Made by a program: the position numbers and the translations under genes
Notes under the pieces: generated by a model
What the model was told of the DNA's origin: nothing
The model's input: the letters and a program-made list of their open reading frames with translations, nothing else
Databases searched by the model: none
Shown: piece by piece, positions 6,081 to 14,401 of the stretch
Numbering within the stretch: the stretch's first letter is position 1
How the letters are laid out: each line of letters begins with the position of its first letter
Assembly (NCBI GenBank): GCA_041487355.1
Contig: JBGPND010000030.1
Coordinates: forward strand, 1-35,158
DNA: 35,158 nt
Direction of reading: 5' to 3'
Source: JAMXLO01 sp041487355
GTDB taxonomy: Bacteria > Pseudomonadota > Alphaproteobacteria > Acetobacterales > Acetobacteraceae

Positions 6081-7892
6081 ATGACCGCTGTTGATCCGAT
6101 TCCATACTCCGACGCAAAGATCCGGTGCATCCTGTCGACGGTGCGCACCATCGCGATGGTCGGTGCCTCGTCCAACTGGAACCGGCCTAGCTACTTCGTG
6201 ATGAAGTACCTGCAGGGCAAAGGTTATCGCGTGATCCCGGTGAACCCCGGCACCGCCGGCAAGGAACAGCTTGGGGAGATGATCTACGCCAACCTGCGCG
6301 ACATCCCGGTCCCGGTGGACATGGTCGACATCTTCCGCGCTTCCGACCAGGTCGGCCCGATCGTCGACGATGCGATCGCGATCGGCGCAGAGGTGGTGTG
6401 GATGCAGCTCGGCGTCCGCAACGACGAGGCCGCCGCGCGCGCCGAGGCCGCCGGCATCGAAGTGATCATGAACCGCTGCCCGAAGATCGAATTCGGCCGG
6501 CTCGGCGGCGAGCTGTCATGGAGCGGCGTCAACTCCGGCATCATCCGCAACCGCGCACCCGAACCGCCGACCGAACGCAAGGCGAAGCGGCGCGCGGAGC
6601 CGTCGGCCAATGTCAGCTACGGATTCGAAACGCGCGCGATCCATGCGGGTGCTGCTCCGGATCCCACCACTGGCGCGCGCATCACGCCAATCTTCCAGAC
6701 CACGGCTTATGTTTTCGACGATGTCGACCACGCGGCCTCGCTCTTCAACCTGCACAATTTCGGCTACATCTATTCGCGCCTGAACAATCCGACCGTCTCG
6801 GTGCTGGAGGAGCGCGTTGCCAGCCTGGAAGGCGGCCGCGCCGCGGTTGCCGCCGCGTCGGGTCACGCCGCGCAGTTCCTGATCTTCGCCACCATGATGG
6901 AGCCGGGCGATGAGTTCGTCGCCTCGCGCAACCTCTACGGCGGATCGCTGACGCAGTTCGGCCTGTCGTTCAAGAAGCTGGGCTGGACCTGCCATTTCGC
7001 CGATCCGCTCGATCCGGAGAACTTTCGACGTGCGCTGACGCCGCGCTGCAAGGCGATCTTCCTCGAAAGCCTCGCCAATCCCGGCGGCATCATCGTCGAT
7101 CTCGAAGCGGTGGCGAAGATCGCCCACGAGGCCGGCATTCCGCTTATCGTCGACAACACGCTGGCGACACCGTTCCTGTGCCGGCCGTTCGAGTGGGGTG
7201 CCGATCTCATCGTGCACTCGACCACGAAGTTCCTCGACGGCCACGGCAATTCGCTGGGCGGCGTGGTGGTGGAGAGCGGCAGGTTCGACTGGGCGCAGGG
7301 CGGCAAGTTCCCCGCGCTTACGGAACCCGAGCCCGCCTATCACGGCCTGCGCTTCTACGAAAATTTTGGCGATTTCGCCTTCACCACCAAGGCTCGCGCC
7401 GTCGCGTTGCGCGACTTCGGCCCGACGCTGGCACCGATGAATGCGTTCCTCACCATCACCGGCATCGAGACGCTGCATGTGCGCATGGAGCGGCACGTCG
7501 CGAATGCGCAGAAGGTGGCGGAGTACCTCGAGAAGCATCCGCGCGTGGCGTGGGTGTCCTATGCCGGGCTGGAGTCGAGCCCCTACAGGGCGCTCGCCCG
7601 CAAATACATGCCGCGCGGCGCGGGTGCGGTGTTCACCTTCGGCGCGCGCGGCGGCTACGAAGCTGGCGTGAAGCTGGTGGAGGGCGTGCGGCTGTTCTCG
7701 CATCTCGCCAACATCGGCGACACGCGCAGCCTGATCCTGCATCCGGCCTCGACCACGCATCGCCAGCTCACGGACGAGCAGCGGCTTGCCGCGGGTGCGG
7801 GGCCGGACGTGATCCGCCTGTCGATCGGGCTGGAGACGGCCGAGGATTTGATTGCCGATCTCGACCAGGCGCTGGAGGCGGCGGCGGCCTGA
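6081..7892 (+). CDS. CoA-binding domain fused to O-acetylhomoserine sulfhydrylase (Cys/Met PLP enzyme)
   Basis: This 603-residue protein joins two domains. Residues 1-155 are a YccU-type CoA-binding Rossmann domain (TIAMVGASSNWNRPSYFV, YRVIPVNPG, VDMVDIFRASDQ, EVVWMQLGV, VIMNRCPKIE). A basic linker at 157-178 leads to a full Cys/Met-metabolism PLP enzyme. Its markers are YGFETRAIHAG, TTAYVF, the YSRLNNPT motif at about 231-238, Asp358 in VDNT for the PLP ring nitrogen, and Lys383 in HSTTKFLDGHGNSLGG as the Schiff-base lysine. The long segment after the lysine points to O-acetylhomoserine aminocarboxypropyltransferase, which makes homocysteine or methionine. The fusion suggests that CoA or an acyl-CoA senses or channels the acetyl-homoserine step; that is inference. 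ATG 6081 has GAGGAGG at 6067-6073. Confidence 0.9.
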   Translation: MTAVDPIPYSDAKIRCILSTVRTIAMVGASSNWNRPSYFVMKYLQGKGYRVIPVNPGTAGKEQLGEMIYANLRDIPVPVDMVDIFRASDQVGPIVDDAIAIGAEVVWMQLGVRNDEAAARAEAAGIEVIMNRCPKIEFGRLGGELSWSGVNSGIIRNRAPEPPTERKAKRRAEPSANVSYGFETRAIHAGAAPDPTTGARITPIFQTTAYVFDDVDHAASLFNLHNFGYIYSRLNNPTVSVLEERVASLEGGRAAVAAASGHAAQFLIFATMMEPGDEFVASRNLYGGSLTQFGLSFKKLGWTCHFADPLDPENFRRALTPRCKAIFLESLANPGGIIVDLEAVAKIAHEAGIPLIVDNTLATPFLCRPFEWGADLIVHSTTKFLDGHGNSLGGVVVESGRFDWAQGGKFPALTEPEPAYHGLRFYENFGDFAFTTKARAVALRDFGPTLAPMNAFLTITGIETLHVRMERHVANAQKVAEYLEKHPRVAWVSYAGLESSPYRALARKYMPRGAGAVFTFGARGGYEAGVKLVEGVRLFSHLANIGDTRSLILHPASTTHRQLTDEQRLAAGAGPDVIRLSIGLETAEDLIADLDQALEAAAA

Positions 7893-7902
7893 CCGGTTGA
7901 GT

Positions 7903-8071
7903 TGGAGCGGGTTCAGGGTGACCGGAAATGCAAGCGGGTCTCGTGGTGATGGGTATCGCTGCGCTCAACCCATCCTACAGGCTACACGCTGCGGTGTAGC
8001 GACGTAGGATGGGTTGAGCGCAGCGATACCCATCAGTCCGGCGAGCTTCCGGTCAGGCTGAAGGCGCTTTA
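7903..8071. repeat. Dispersed palindromic element, copy B (most complete)
   Basis: The inner arms 7947-7978 and 8004-8035 are a perfect 32-bp inverted repeat. Outer arms (about 7903-7926 GTTCAGGGTGACCGGAA and about 8046-8071 TTCCGGTCAGGCTGAA) also pair. It lies between the convergent genes for the sulfhydrylase fusion and cbtA, where transcripts of both strands would fold into a long hairpin. Confidence 0.88.
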
Positions 8072-8086
8072 GGCGAGGCGGCCCGC

Positions 8087-8839
8087 TCAGTCGATCGAGC
8101 GGGCGCGGGAAGGCGGCAGGCCCTGCGTCGTGCGGCCGGAAAATGCGCGCTCGGCCAGCACGCCGAAGATCGCTCCGAACGAGGCCCACAGCACAAATTG
8201 CGTGCCGAAAGAGGCAATCCTGAATCGCCACAGGACGGCGGCGGGGAAGCCGTCCGGCACCTCGTTGACGTCGGGCAGGACGAGCTGGACCGAAGCAACG
8301 ATGCAGACGAATGCAAGAGCCGCAACGAGCGAGGCGTTCCATCTGCCGAGCCGCGCCAGCAGATGGCGTCCGAGCAGTGCTGCAAGTGTCAGTGCAGCCA
8401 GGGCGATCAGGATCATCTCGAAATACAGCGCGGTGCGCAGGCCGATCGTCTCCGCATGGCCGATCGACGGCGGATTGGCCGGGTATTTCAGTTGCGGCGC
8501 CAGAACCACGGCGATGAACCCGGCGCCGGCCAGCAGGCCCGCAAGCGCCCGCGGGTTGAACCGCCCGATGCGATTGTGGGCGAACGCGAACACCAACGCG
8601 ACAATTCCGCCGAGCGCCCCGCCGCAGGTCACGCCGGCGGCGAGCAGGCCGGCACTGCGCTGCACCGCGCGGCTGACCAGTTCCGCTTCCGGCGCATGGC
8701 CGGCCGCACGGTCCATCAGGGATTCGAAACCGATCGCCAGCTCGATCTGCGGCTCACCAAACAGCGCAGCGAACCCGACGGCCAGCAGGCCCGCCAGGAC
8801 TCCGGCCAACATGCCGCGCAGCAGGAGAGTCCTGGCCAC
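8087..8839 (-). CDS. cbtA: CbtA-type cobalt transporter subunit
   Basis: The 250-residue protein has several hydrophobic helices: LLLRGMLAGVLAGLLAVGFAA near the start, then LLAAGVTCGGALGGIVALVFAF, ALAGLLAGAGFIAVVLAP, MILIALAALTLAALLG and ASLVAALAFVCIVASVQLVL. It fits CbtA, the predicted permease-like subunit of a B12-regulated cobalt uptake system. Family traits include the early EPQIELAI loop and ALAGLLAGAGFIAVVLAPQLKYPANPP. The start is GTG 8839, 10 bases after the cbtB stop; a longer in-frame ATG at 8944 would overlap cbtB in another frame and encode non-membrane residues. CbtA and CbtB are expected to work together in the inner membrane. Confidence 0.85.
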   Translation of the reverse strand: MARTLLLRGMLAGVLAGLLAVGFAALFGEPQIELAIGFESLMDRAAGHAPEAELVSRAVQRSAGLLAAGVTCGGALGGIVALVFAFAHNRIGRFNPRALAGLLAGAGFIAVVLAPQLKYPANPPSIGHAETIGLRTALYFEMILIALAALTLAALLGRHLLARLGRWNASLVAALAFVCIVASVQLVLPDVNEVPDGFPAAVLWRFRIASFGTQFVLWASFGAIFGVLAERAFSGRTTQGLPPSRARSID

Positions 8840-8849
8840 GCCCGACCGT

Positions 8850-9059
8850 TCAGTGACAGGGGAAGCCCAGCAGATGCCGCCCGTCGTGGACGAACTCATG
8901 CACGTAGTGGCCGGAGAACACCGACATCGCGCCCTGCTCGGCACCGATGAAATAAATCATCAGCAGCGCCAGCAGACCGCCGAACACGGCCCAGGGCAGC
9001 AGCTCGCGCAGCGGGATCGGCGCAGCGGCAACGGCAGGAGCAGACGTGACATGAGCCAT
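8850..9059 (-). CDS. cbtB: CbtB-type cobalt transporter subunit
   Basis: This 69-residue protein has one transmembrane helix at about residues 21-39 (LPWAVFGGLLALLMIYFIG). Its C-terminus is rich in metal ligands: His51, His54, His58, His62, Cys68 and His69. That layout, immediately before cbtA, is diagnostic of CbtB, where the His tail is thought to gather Co2+. Such genes are commonly under a cobalamin riboswitch. In the 104 bases between this start and the upstream lipid-kinase stop I could not find a B12-box consensus. Confidence 0.9.
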   Translation of the reverse strand: MAHVTSAPAVAAAPIPLRELLPWAVFGGLLALLMIYFIGAEQGAMSVFSGHYVHEFVHDGRHLLGFPCH

Positions 9060-9163
9060 GATCGGTTCTCTCGGACGCTCGTCGCTGCCGTGGCTGGCCG
9101 CGCGGCGCAGCGTAGGGAACCGGCTTTCTGCCTGTCAATGAACCGGGTTTCCCGACCGCGTCG

Positions 9164-10105
9164 CTACCTCACCACCACCTGGATCGGCGCCGGCGCGTCC
9201 GTCACGCAAAGCGGCGTGTAGCCGGCGGCGTCGCCATCCGCCTGCACCGGCAGGGCTGTGTTGCCGATGAAATCGATCCGCAGCGCGCGCACATGCCGCA
9301 CGCCCGGCGCGCGGCCCAGCAGGTCGAGTGGCAACGCGGCGCCATACAGCAGGGCCGCACCAGGCCCTGCGTGATCGAACAGCACAACGGAAAATCCCGG
9401 CCGTTCCGCGCACGCGTCCGGCGCCAGCAGGAACCGCCCGCCATACAGCCGCCCCTTGCTGACGATGACGCTGGCCGCCTGCGTTTCCTCACCGTCCAGG
9501 CGCAGGCGGATCGGCGGGAACCGATAGCGCATCAGTTCGCGCAGCGTCTGTAACACGTAGGCGCCGCGGCCCAGTGTCCGCTTCAACGGTGCCGACAGAT
9601 GATGCACGACATGTGCATCGAACCCGACTCCGAGCATTTGCACGAACAGCCGCGACTCCTCCGCGCCGCATGCCAGTCCCGGCCATAGCGGGCGCGTCCG
9701 GCCGAATGCCAGCGCCGCCGCCACGGCGCGCGGCGCAAACGGCAGCGCAAGCTCGTGCGCCAGCACATTGGCCGTACCGAGCGGGATCACCCCCAGCCGC
9801 GCCGACGATCCCAGCAGTCCGTTTGCAACTTCGGCGATCGTGCCATCGCCGCCGGCGGCCACCACCATCGACGCGCCGCCGCACGCTGCCTCACGCGCGA
9901 GGGCCTGCGCGTGTCCCGGACTATGCGTCTCCGCCAGCTCGATACGGACGCCGTTCGCCACCAGGACATCGAGCACGCGCCACAAGAGGTGGGCGCGACG
10001 CAGTCCCGCGACAGGATTGAACACGACGATCATCGTGCGGCGCGCATCGGAGATCTGACCAAGCGAATCGAACCGCTCATCCACGGCAAGCTGCTTTCCT
10101 GCCAC
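9164..10105 (-). CDS. Diacylglycerol-kinase-family lipid kinase
   Basis: The DAGK catalytic domain is clear: IVVFNPVAG near the start, the GGDGT nucleotide-binding motif at residues 85-89 of the longest frame, GVIPLGTANVLA, and a C-terminal beta-rich domain with GRLYGGRFLLAPDA. These enzymes phosphorylate lipid hydroxyls with ATP. Alphaproteobacterial members next to glycosyltransferases probably feed membrane-lipid remodelling. The start is uncertain: GTG 10105 gives 313 residues, while ATG 10033 (MIVVFNPVAG) gives 289 and matches the usual family N-terminus. Neither has a good Shine-Dalgarno. It is divergent from the LpxH-like gene at 10235 and shares its 129-base control region. Confidence 0.85.
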   Translation of the reverse strand: MAGKQLAVDERFDSLGQISDARRTMIVVFNPVAGLRRAHLLWRVLDVLVANGVRIELAETHSPGHAQALAREAACGGASMVVAAGGDGTIAEVANGLLGSSARLGVIPLGTANVLAHELALPFAPRAVAAALAFGRTRPLWPGLACGAEESRLFVQMLGVGFDAHVVHHLSAPLKRTLGRGAYVLQTLRELMRYRFPPIRLRLDGEETQAASVIVSKGRLYGGRFLLAPDACAERPGFSVVLFDHAGPGAALLYGAALPLDLLGRAPGVRHVRALRIDFIGNTALPVQADGDAAGYTPLCVTDAPAPIQVVVR

Positions 10106-10175
10106 TGCTTGTGTTGCAGAACAATGACAGTTGGGTTGCTAAGGAATGACTTTCACAACGCGTGACAATATTCAG

Positions 10176-10188
10176 TTGCGTCACGCAA
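10176..10188. promoter_or_regulatory. Inverted repeat TTGCGT-C-ACGCAA, candidate operator
   Basis: A perfect 6-bp inverted repeat with a 1-base centre lies in the A/T-rich divergent intergenic region between the lipid kinase and the LpxH-like gene, 47 bases before the latter's ATG. The first half-site could also serve as a -35-like element. No regulator is encoded nearby. Confidence 0.4.
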
Positions 10189-10234
10189 ACTTAACTTTAT
10201 CCACAACGATTCAGCGGTATCTGCTGCGCCCCGC

Positions 10235-11053
10235 ATGAACGCCCCCATCGTCCCCGGCGCGCGGCCACTCTATCGCAGCGTGTTCGTCTCGGATACGCAT
10301 CTAGGCACCCGCGGCGCGCGCTGCGACTTCCTCGCGGACTTCCTGCGCCGCACCAGTTGCCACCACCTGTTCCTGGTCGGCGACATCATCGACGGCTGGC
10401 GCCTGCGCAAGTCCTGGTACTGGGACGAAAGCCACGACGAGGTGCTGCGCCAGATCCTGCGCCATGCGCGCGGTGGTACCGAAGTCACCTACATCCCCGG
10501 CAACCACGACGAGATGTTCCGCGCATGGCTGCCGATCGGCCTCGAGATCGCCGGTATCCGCCTGCGCCAGGAAGCCGAGCACGTCACTGCCGCCGGCAAG
10601 CGCCTGCTGGTGATGCACGGCGACGAGTTCGACAGCGTGGTGCGCTACGCGAAGTTCCTCGCTGTGCTCGGCGAGTCCGCCTACACCACCGCGCTGCTGT
10701 TGAACCGATGGTTCAATGCGGTGCGCCGCCGTCTGGGCTATCCGTACTGGTCGCTGTCCGCCTGGCTGAAGCGCCAGGTGAAGGAGGCCGTCAAGGCGAT
10801 CGATCGATACGAATCGGCACTTGCTGGCGAAGCCCGCCGCCGCGGCTTCGACGGCGTCGTGTGTGGGCACATCCACCACGCCGAGATGCGCGAAGTGCAA
10901 GGCGTGCTTTATCTCAACGACGGCGACTGGGTGGAGAGCTGCACCGCGCTGGTGGAGCATCACGACGGGCGACTTGAACTGATCGATTGGGCGGCCGCCA
11001 ACCGTCTGTCGTTTTTCGCGCCGCACCGAACTCCGCAGCACGCAACTGCCTGA
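10235..11053 (+). CDS. UDP-2,3-diacylglucosamine-diphosphatase-like metallophosphoesterase
   Basis: The 272-residue calcineurin-type protein has every metal motif: SDTHLG (Asp20, His22), VGDIIDGW (Asp50), PGNHDE (Asn90, His91), MHGDEFD (His128) and GHIHH (His212, His214). The pattern is that of the LpxH/YbbF-like family, which splits UDP-diacylglucosamine or similar pyrophosphates. It lies beside a lipid kinase and a GT4 glycosyltransferase rather than lpxA/B/D. So a role in glycolipid or phospholipid remodelling is as likely as lipid A synthesis. It precedes the glycosyltransferase by 37 bases on the same strand. Confidence 0.85.
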   Translation: MNAPIVPGARPLYRSVFVSDTHLGTRGARCDFLADFLRRTSCHHLFLVGDIIDGWRLRKSWYWDESHDEVLRQILRHARGGTEVTYIPGNHDEMFRAWLPIGLEIAGIRLRQEAEHVTAAGKRLLVMHGDEFDSVVRYAKFLAVLGESAYTTALLLNRWFNAVRRRLGYPYWSLSAWLKRQVKEAVKAIDRYESALAGEARRRGFDGVVCGHIHHAEMREVQGVLYLNDGDWVESCTALVEHHDGRLELIDWAAANRLSFFAPHRTPQHATA

Positions 11054-11090
11054 CACTCTCATCCTCGACGAGCTGGCCGACTGCGACGAG

Positions 11091-12125
11091 ATGCTGCCTC
11101 CCGCGCCCTCGCACCGGATTCTGATCGTCACCGACGCCTGGCTGCCGCAGGTGAACGGCGTGGTGCGCACGCTGACCACGGTGGTGGATGAGCTGCGTGC
11201 GATGGGTCATGTGGTGGAGGTGATCGCGCCGGATCGGTTCCGCACCATCCCATGCCCGACCTACCGCGACATTCCGCTCGTGTTGCTGCCGCGCCGGCGG
11301 TTGATCCGCATGATCGAGGCGTTCCGTCCCGAGGCGCTGCACATCGCGACCGAAGGCCCGCTCGGCATTGCGGCGCGGAGCTGGGCGAAGCGGACGGGCT
11401 TCGCTTTCACCACGGCGTTCCACACGCGCTTCGCCGAATACATCAAGGCGCGGACCGGGTTTCCGCTTCGCCCGGTGTATGCCTGGATGCGCCGATTCCA
11501 CGGCGCGGCGCAAGGCACGATGGTGGCGACGCAATCCTTGCGCGACGAGCTTGCAGCGCGCGGATTCCGCAACATCCGATCCTGGTCGCGCGGCGTGGAT
11601 CTGGACCTGTTCAAGCCCGAGCCGCGCGAGCAATGGAACCTGCCGCGGCCGATCTTCATCCATGTCGGCCGCGTGGCGGTCGAGAAGAACATCGGCGCGT
11701 TCCTCGATCTCGATCTGCCGGGATCGAAGATCGTGGTCGGCGGCGGGCCGATCCTGCCGCGCCTGCGCCGCGAGTATCCGAACGTGCTGTTCACCGGCCC
11801 ACGCTATGGCGAGGCCCTGGCGCGTGCCTATGCCGGTGCGGACGTGTTCGTGTTCCCCAGTCGGACCGACACGTTCGGGCTGGTGCTTCTGGAAGCGCTC
11901 GCCTGCGGAACGCCGGTGGCGGCCTTCCCGGTGACCGGGCCGATCGACGTCCTTGCCGATGCGGACGGCAGGATCGGCGCGGTGAACGCGGACCTGCGCG
12001 TGGCGGCGCTGGAGGCACTGAGCGCCGATCGTGCGGCGTGCCGGGCGCATACGGAACGCTATTCGTGGCGTGCGTGCGCCGAGGTGTTCCTGTCGCATCT
12101 GGTGCCGCTGGCGGGGGCGTCCTGA
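11091..12125 (+). CDS. GT4-family glycosyltransferase, lipid-modifying type
   Basis: The 344-residue GT-B enzyme opens RILIVTDAWLPQVNGVVRTL. It has AFHTRFAEYIKARTG in the acceptor side and VGRVAVEKNIGAFL and VVGGGPILPRLRREYP at the donor-binding start. The nucleotide-sugar motif FPSRTDTFGLVLLEALACG follows at about 254-272, with Asp replacing the usual first Glu of the EX7E motif. Relatives include glycosyltransferases acting on diacylglycerol, mannosylating lipids or making sulfoquinovosyl lipids. Together with the lipid kinase and phosphoesterase it suggests a membrane glycolipid module. ATG 11091 is assigned; the exact sugar cannot be read from sequence. Confidence 0.85.
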   Translation: MLPPAPSHRILIVTDAWLPQVNGVVRTLTTVVDELRAMGHVVEVIAPDRFRTIPCPTYRDIPLVLLPRRRLIRMIEAFRPEALHIATEGPLGIAARSWAKRTGFAFTTAFHTRFAEYIKARTGFPLRPVYAWMRRFHGAAQGTMVATQSLRDELAARGFRNIRSWSRGVDLDLFKPEPREQWNLPRPIFIHVGRVAVEKNIGAFLDLDLPGSKIVVGGGPILPRLRREYPNVLFTGPRYGEALARAYAGADVFVFPSRTDTFGLVLLEALACGTPVAAFPVTGPIDVLADADGRIGAVNADLRVAALEALSADRAACRAHTERYSWRACAEVFLSHLVPLAGAS

Positions 12126-12250
12126 GGCGGGTTCAGCCAGGCTGATCATAGAGGTCGGCCCAAGTCGGATTGGCCGCCACGATCAGTCGCACTTTCAGTC
12201 GTCACACCTCGCGAAAGAGCATGCGACGAAACCGGCCAATCGACCCATAC

Positions 12251-12354
12251 TGTCATTGCGAGGAGCGAAGCGGTGGCCGGGCTTGACCCGGCCAAGCAAT
12301 CTCGGGGTTGGTGCGCACCGACCCCGAGATTGCTTCGCTGCGCTCGCAATGACA
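12251..12354. repeat. Second dispersed palindrome family, intact copy
   Basis: The ends TGTCATTGCGAG (12251-12262) and CTCGCAATGACA (12343-12354) are inverted repeats. Inside, GGCCGGG-CTTGA-CCCGGCC and a perfect GCAATCTCGGGGT / ACCCCGAGATTGC stem add two further hairpins. It occupies the 311-base gap between the glycosyltransferase and the acyltransferase gene. I see nothing else in that gap. Confidence 0.88.
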
Positions 12355-12436
12355 GTCAGACGTGGTGCTCGTTCCCGGACATGTCGGGCCCCTCCTCCCT
12401 TCCGCCCCTACGGCGGCGCGTGCTACCGGCGCGGCG

Positions 12437-13117
12437 ATGAAACGTCTGGTGCAGCACCCGATCGTGCAGGCGGCGCTCGCTCGCCTGCTCGGCCTCTATC
12501 TTGGCTTCGCGCTGCGCACCACGCGCTGGTCCCTGGAGGGGCACGAGCACATGGTCCCGCACGCAGCCGGCGCGCCGGTGGTGGTGGCGTTCTGGCACGA
12601 GCGCCTGTCGCTCATGCCGATGCTCTGGCTGCAGGCCCGTCGCTCCGCTGAGGGCCGCGCCTCGCACGCCCGCGCGCATGTCCTGGTCAGCCGCCATCGC
12701 GACGGACAGTTCATCGGCGCCGTGGTCCGCCGCTTCGCCCTCGACGTCGTCCTCGGCTCCTCCTCGCGCGGCGGGGCCAAGGGCCTGCGCACCCTGCTCA
12801 ACCTGCTGGCCAGCGGCGATCACATCGCCATCACGCCGGACGGCCCGCGCGGGCCACGGCGCGTCGCCGCCCCCGGCGTGGCCCAGCTCGCCGCGCTGTC
12901 GGGTGCCCCGGTGCTGCCCTGTGCCGCCCAGACCACGCGTCGGTGGGTGCTGCCCACCTGGGACCGGATGGTCGTGCCGAAGCCGTTCGGCCGCGGTGTG
13001 GTGGTCTGCCTGCCCACCATCGCGGTGCCCCGCGGCAACTGGCAGGAGGCGGTGCCGGCGATCGGCGCGGCATTGACGGCGGCGGCCGAACGGGCCGATC
13101 GGCTGTGCCTCGCCTGA
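12437..13117 (+). CDS. Lysophospholipid acyltransferase family protein (DUF374)
   Basis: The 226-residue protein fits the DUF374 acyltransferases: VVAFWHERLSLMPML near residue 51, HVLVSRHRDGQFIGAVVRRF, LGSSSRGGAKGLRTLLNLL, then the catalytic-region TPDGPRGPRRVAAPGVAQLA. It lies just before kdtA and lpxK, a neighbourhood typical of this family in alphaproteobacteria, so a role in lipid A or phospholipid acylation is likely. ATG 12437 begins at the conserved MKRLVQHP; a GTG at 12362 would read through the end of the repeat. The gene overlaps kdtA by 13 bases. Confidence 0.87.
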   Translation: MKRLVQHPIVQAALARLLGLYLGFALRTTRWSLEGHEHMVPHAAGAPVVVAFWHERLSLMPMLWLQARRSAEGRASHARAHVLVSRHRDGQFIGAVVRRFALDVVLGSSSRGGAKGLRTLLNLLASGDHIAITPDGPRGPRRVAAPGVAQLAALSGAPVLPCAAQTTRRWVLPTWDRMVVPKPFGRGVVVCLPTIAVPRGNWQEAVPAIGAALTAAAERADRLCLA

Positions 13118-14400
13118 ACGGCCTCGCGGCACTGTGGGCGGTGGCGGCGACCGTGGCTGCGCCCGGGCTGCGTCTGGCTCTCCGGCTGCGCCAGTCACGC
13201 GGCAAGGAGGCTCCCGGACGGCTCCCTGAGCGGCGCGGCATCGACCTCACGCCGCGTCCCCCCGGCAGGCTGATCTGGCTGCATGCGGCCAGCGTCGGCG
13301 AGACCATGTCGATCCTGCCGGTGCTGCCCGTGCTCGCCGAGGGGGCGCCGGATGCGACCTTGCTGTTGACCACCGGCACGGTCACCTCGGCCGAACTGTT
13401 CGCCCGCCGCCTGCCGGAGCTGGGACTGGGGCGGCGCGTGCTGCATCGGTTCGCGCCGCTGGACGTGCCAGCCTGGGCGCGACGGTTCCTCGATCACTGG
13501 CGCCCCGATGCGGCCGGCTTCGTGGAGAGCGAGTTGTGGCCGAACCTGCTGGCAGCCTGCCGGGTGCGCGGGATCCCGGTGGTGCTGATCAATGCCAGGC
13601 TGTCCGACCGGAGCCTTGCTCGCTGGCGGCGTGCGCCGGGTCTGGCGCGGCAGGTCCTGGGCGGCTTCGCGCGCATCCAGGCACGCAGCGAGACCGACGC
13701 CGCGCGGCTGCGCGAGCTCGGCTGCTGCGCGGTGACGGCGCCGGGCGACCTGAAGCTCGCGGCTCCGCCCCTGCCGGTCGACGAAGCCGAGTTGCGGCGG
13801 CTACGGACGATGCTGGCCGGCCGACCGGTCTGGCTCGCCGCAAGCACCCATCCGGGTGAGGAGACGCTGATCTTCGCGGTTCATCGTGCGCTTGCGGCGG
13901 ACCATCCCGGGTTGCTCACCATCATCGCCCCGCGCCACCCGGAGCGCGGCGCCGCCATCGCCGCGGAAGCCGGCGGCACGCCGGTTGCCCGCCGCGCCCT
14001 GGGCGAAGCGCCGCCGCAGGGGGGCGTGTGGATCGTCGACACCCTGGGGGAGCTGGGCTTGTGGTATCGCCTGACTGGCCTCGCCTTCGTCGGCCGCAGC
14101 CTGATCCCGCCGGGTGGCGGACAGAACCCGCTGGAGCCCGCGCGCCTGGGGTGTGCCATCGCGGTCGGGCCGTATACCGGCAATTTCGCCGACCACATCG
14201 CCATGCTGCGCGAGGCCGGCGGCCTGACCATCGTGTGCGACGCAGCCGAGCTGACGCGCTGCGTCGATGCGCTGTTGCGCGACCCCGGCAGGCGTCAGGC
14301 GATGGCGGATGTCGCCGCGGCGTCGGTGCAGCGCCATGGCGATCTGCCCAGGCGCACCGCCGCCGCCTTGCTCGAGCTGCTGCCGGCGGGCCCGGCCTGA
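13105..14400 (+). CDS. kdtA: 3-deoxy-D-manno-octulosonic acid transferase (KdtA/WaaA)
   Basis: The 431-residue GT30 enzyme transfers Kdo from CMP-Kdo to lipid IVA at the inner face of the membrane. The GRLIWLHAASVGE motif places the catalytic Glu at residue 66. It is followed by LLTTGTVTSAELF, VESELWPNLL and INARLSDRSL. The C-terminal GT-B half has AASTHPGEE, APRHPER and VGRSLIPPGGGQNPLEPA. The start is GTG 13105, inside the end of the acyltransferase gene; longer readings upstream are out of character. The stop is one base from the lpxK ATG, so the three genes form a tight operon. Confidence 0.95.
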   Translation: MPRLNGLAALWAVAATVAAPGLRLALRLRQSRGKEAPGRLPERRGIDLTPRPPGRLIWLHAASVGETMSILPVLPVLAEGAPDATLLLTTGTVTSAELFARRLPELGLGRRVLHRFAPLDVPAWARRFLDHWRPDAAGFVESELWPNLLAACRVRGIPVVLINARLSDRSLARWRRAPGLARQVLGGFARIQARSETDAARLRELGCCAVTAPGDLKLAAPPLPVDEAELRRLRTMLAGRPVWLAASTHPGEETLIFAVHRALAADHPGLLTIIAPRHPERGAAIAAEAGGTPVARRALGEAPPQGGVWIVDTLGELGLWYRLTGLAFVGRSLIPPGGGQNPLEPARLGCAIAVGPYTGNFADHIAMLREAGGLTIVCDAAELTRCVDALLRDPGRRQAMADVAAASVQRHGDLPRRTAAALLELLPAGPA

Positions 14401-14401
14401 C

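Noticed and set aside
6516..7760. Minus-strand frame of 414 codons opposite the sulfhydrylase fusion
   Set aside because: Shadow frame; the plus strand encodes the clear PLP enzyme.
10914..12149. Minus-strand frame of 411 codons opposite the GT4 gene
   Set aside because: Shadow frame without domains.
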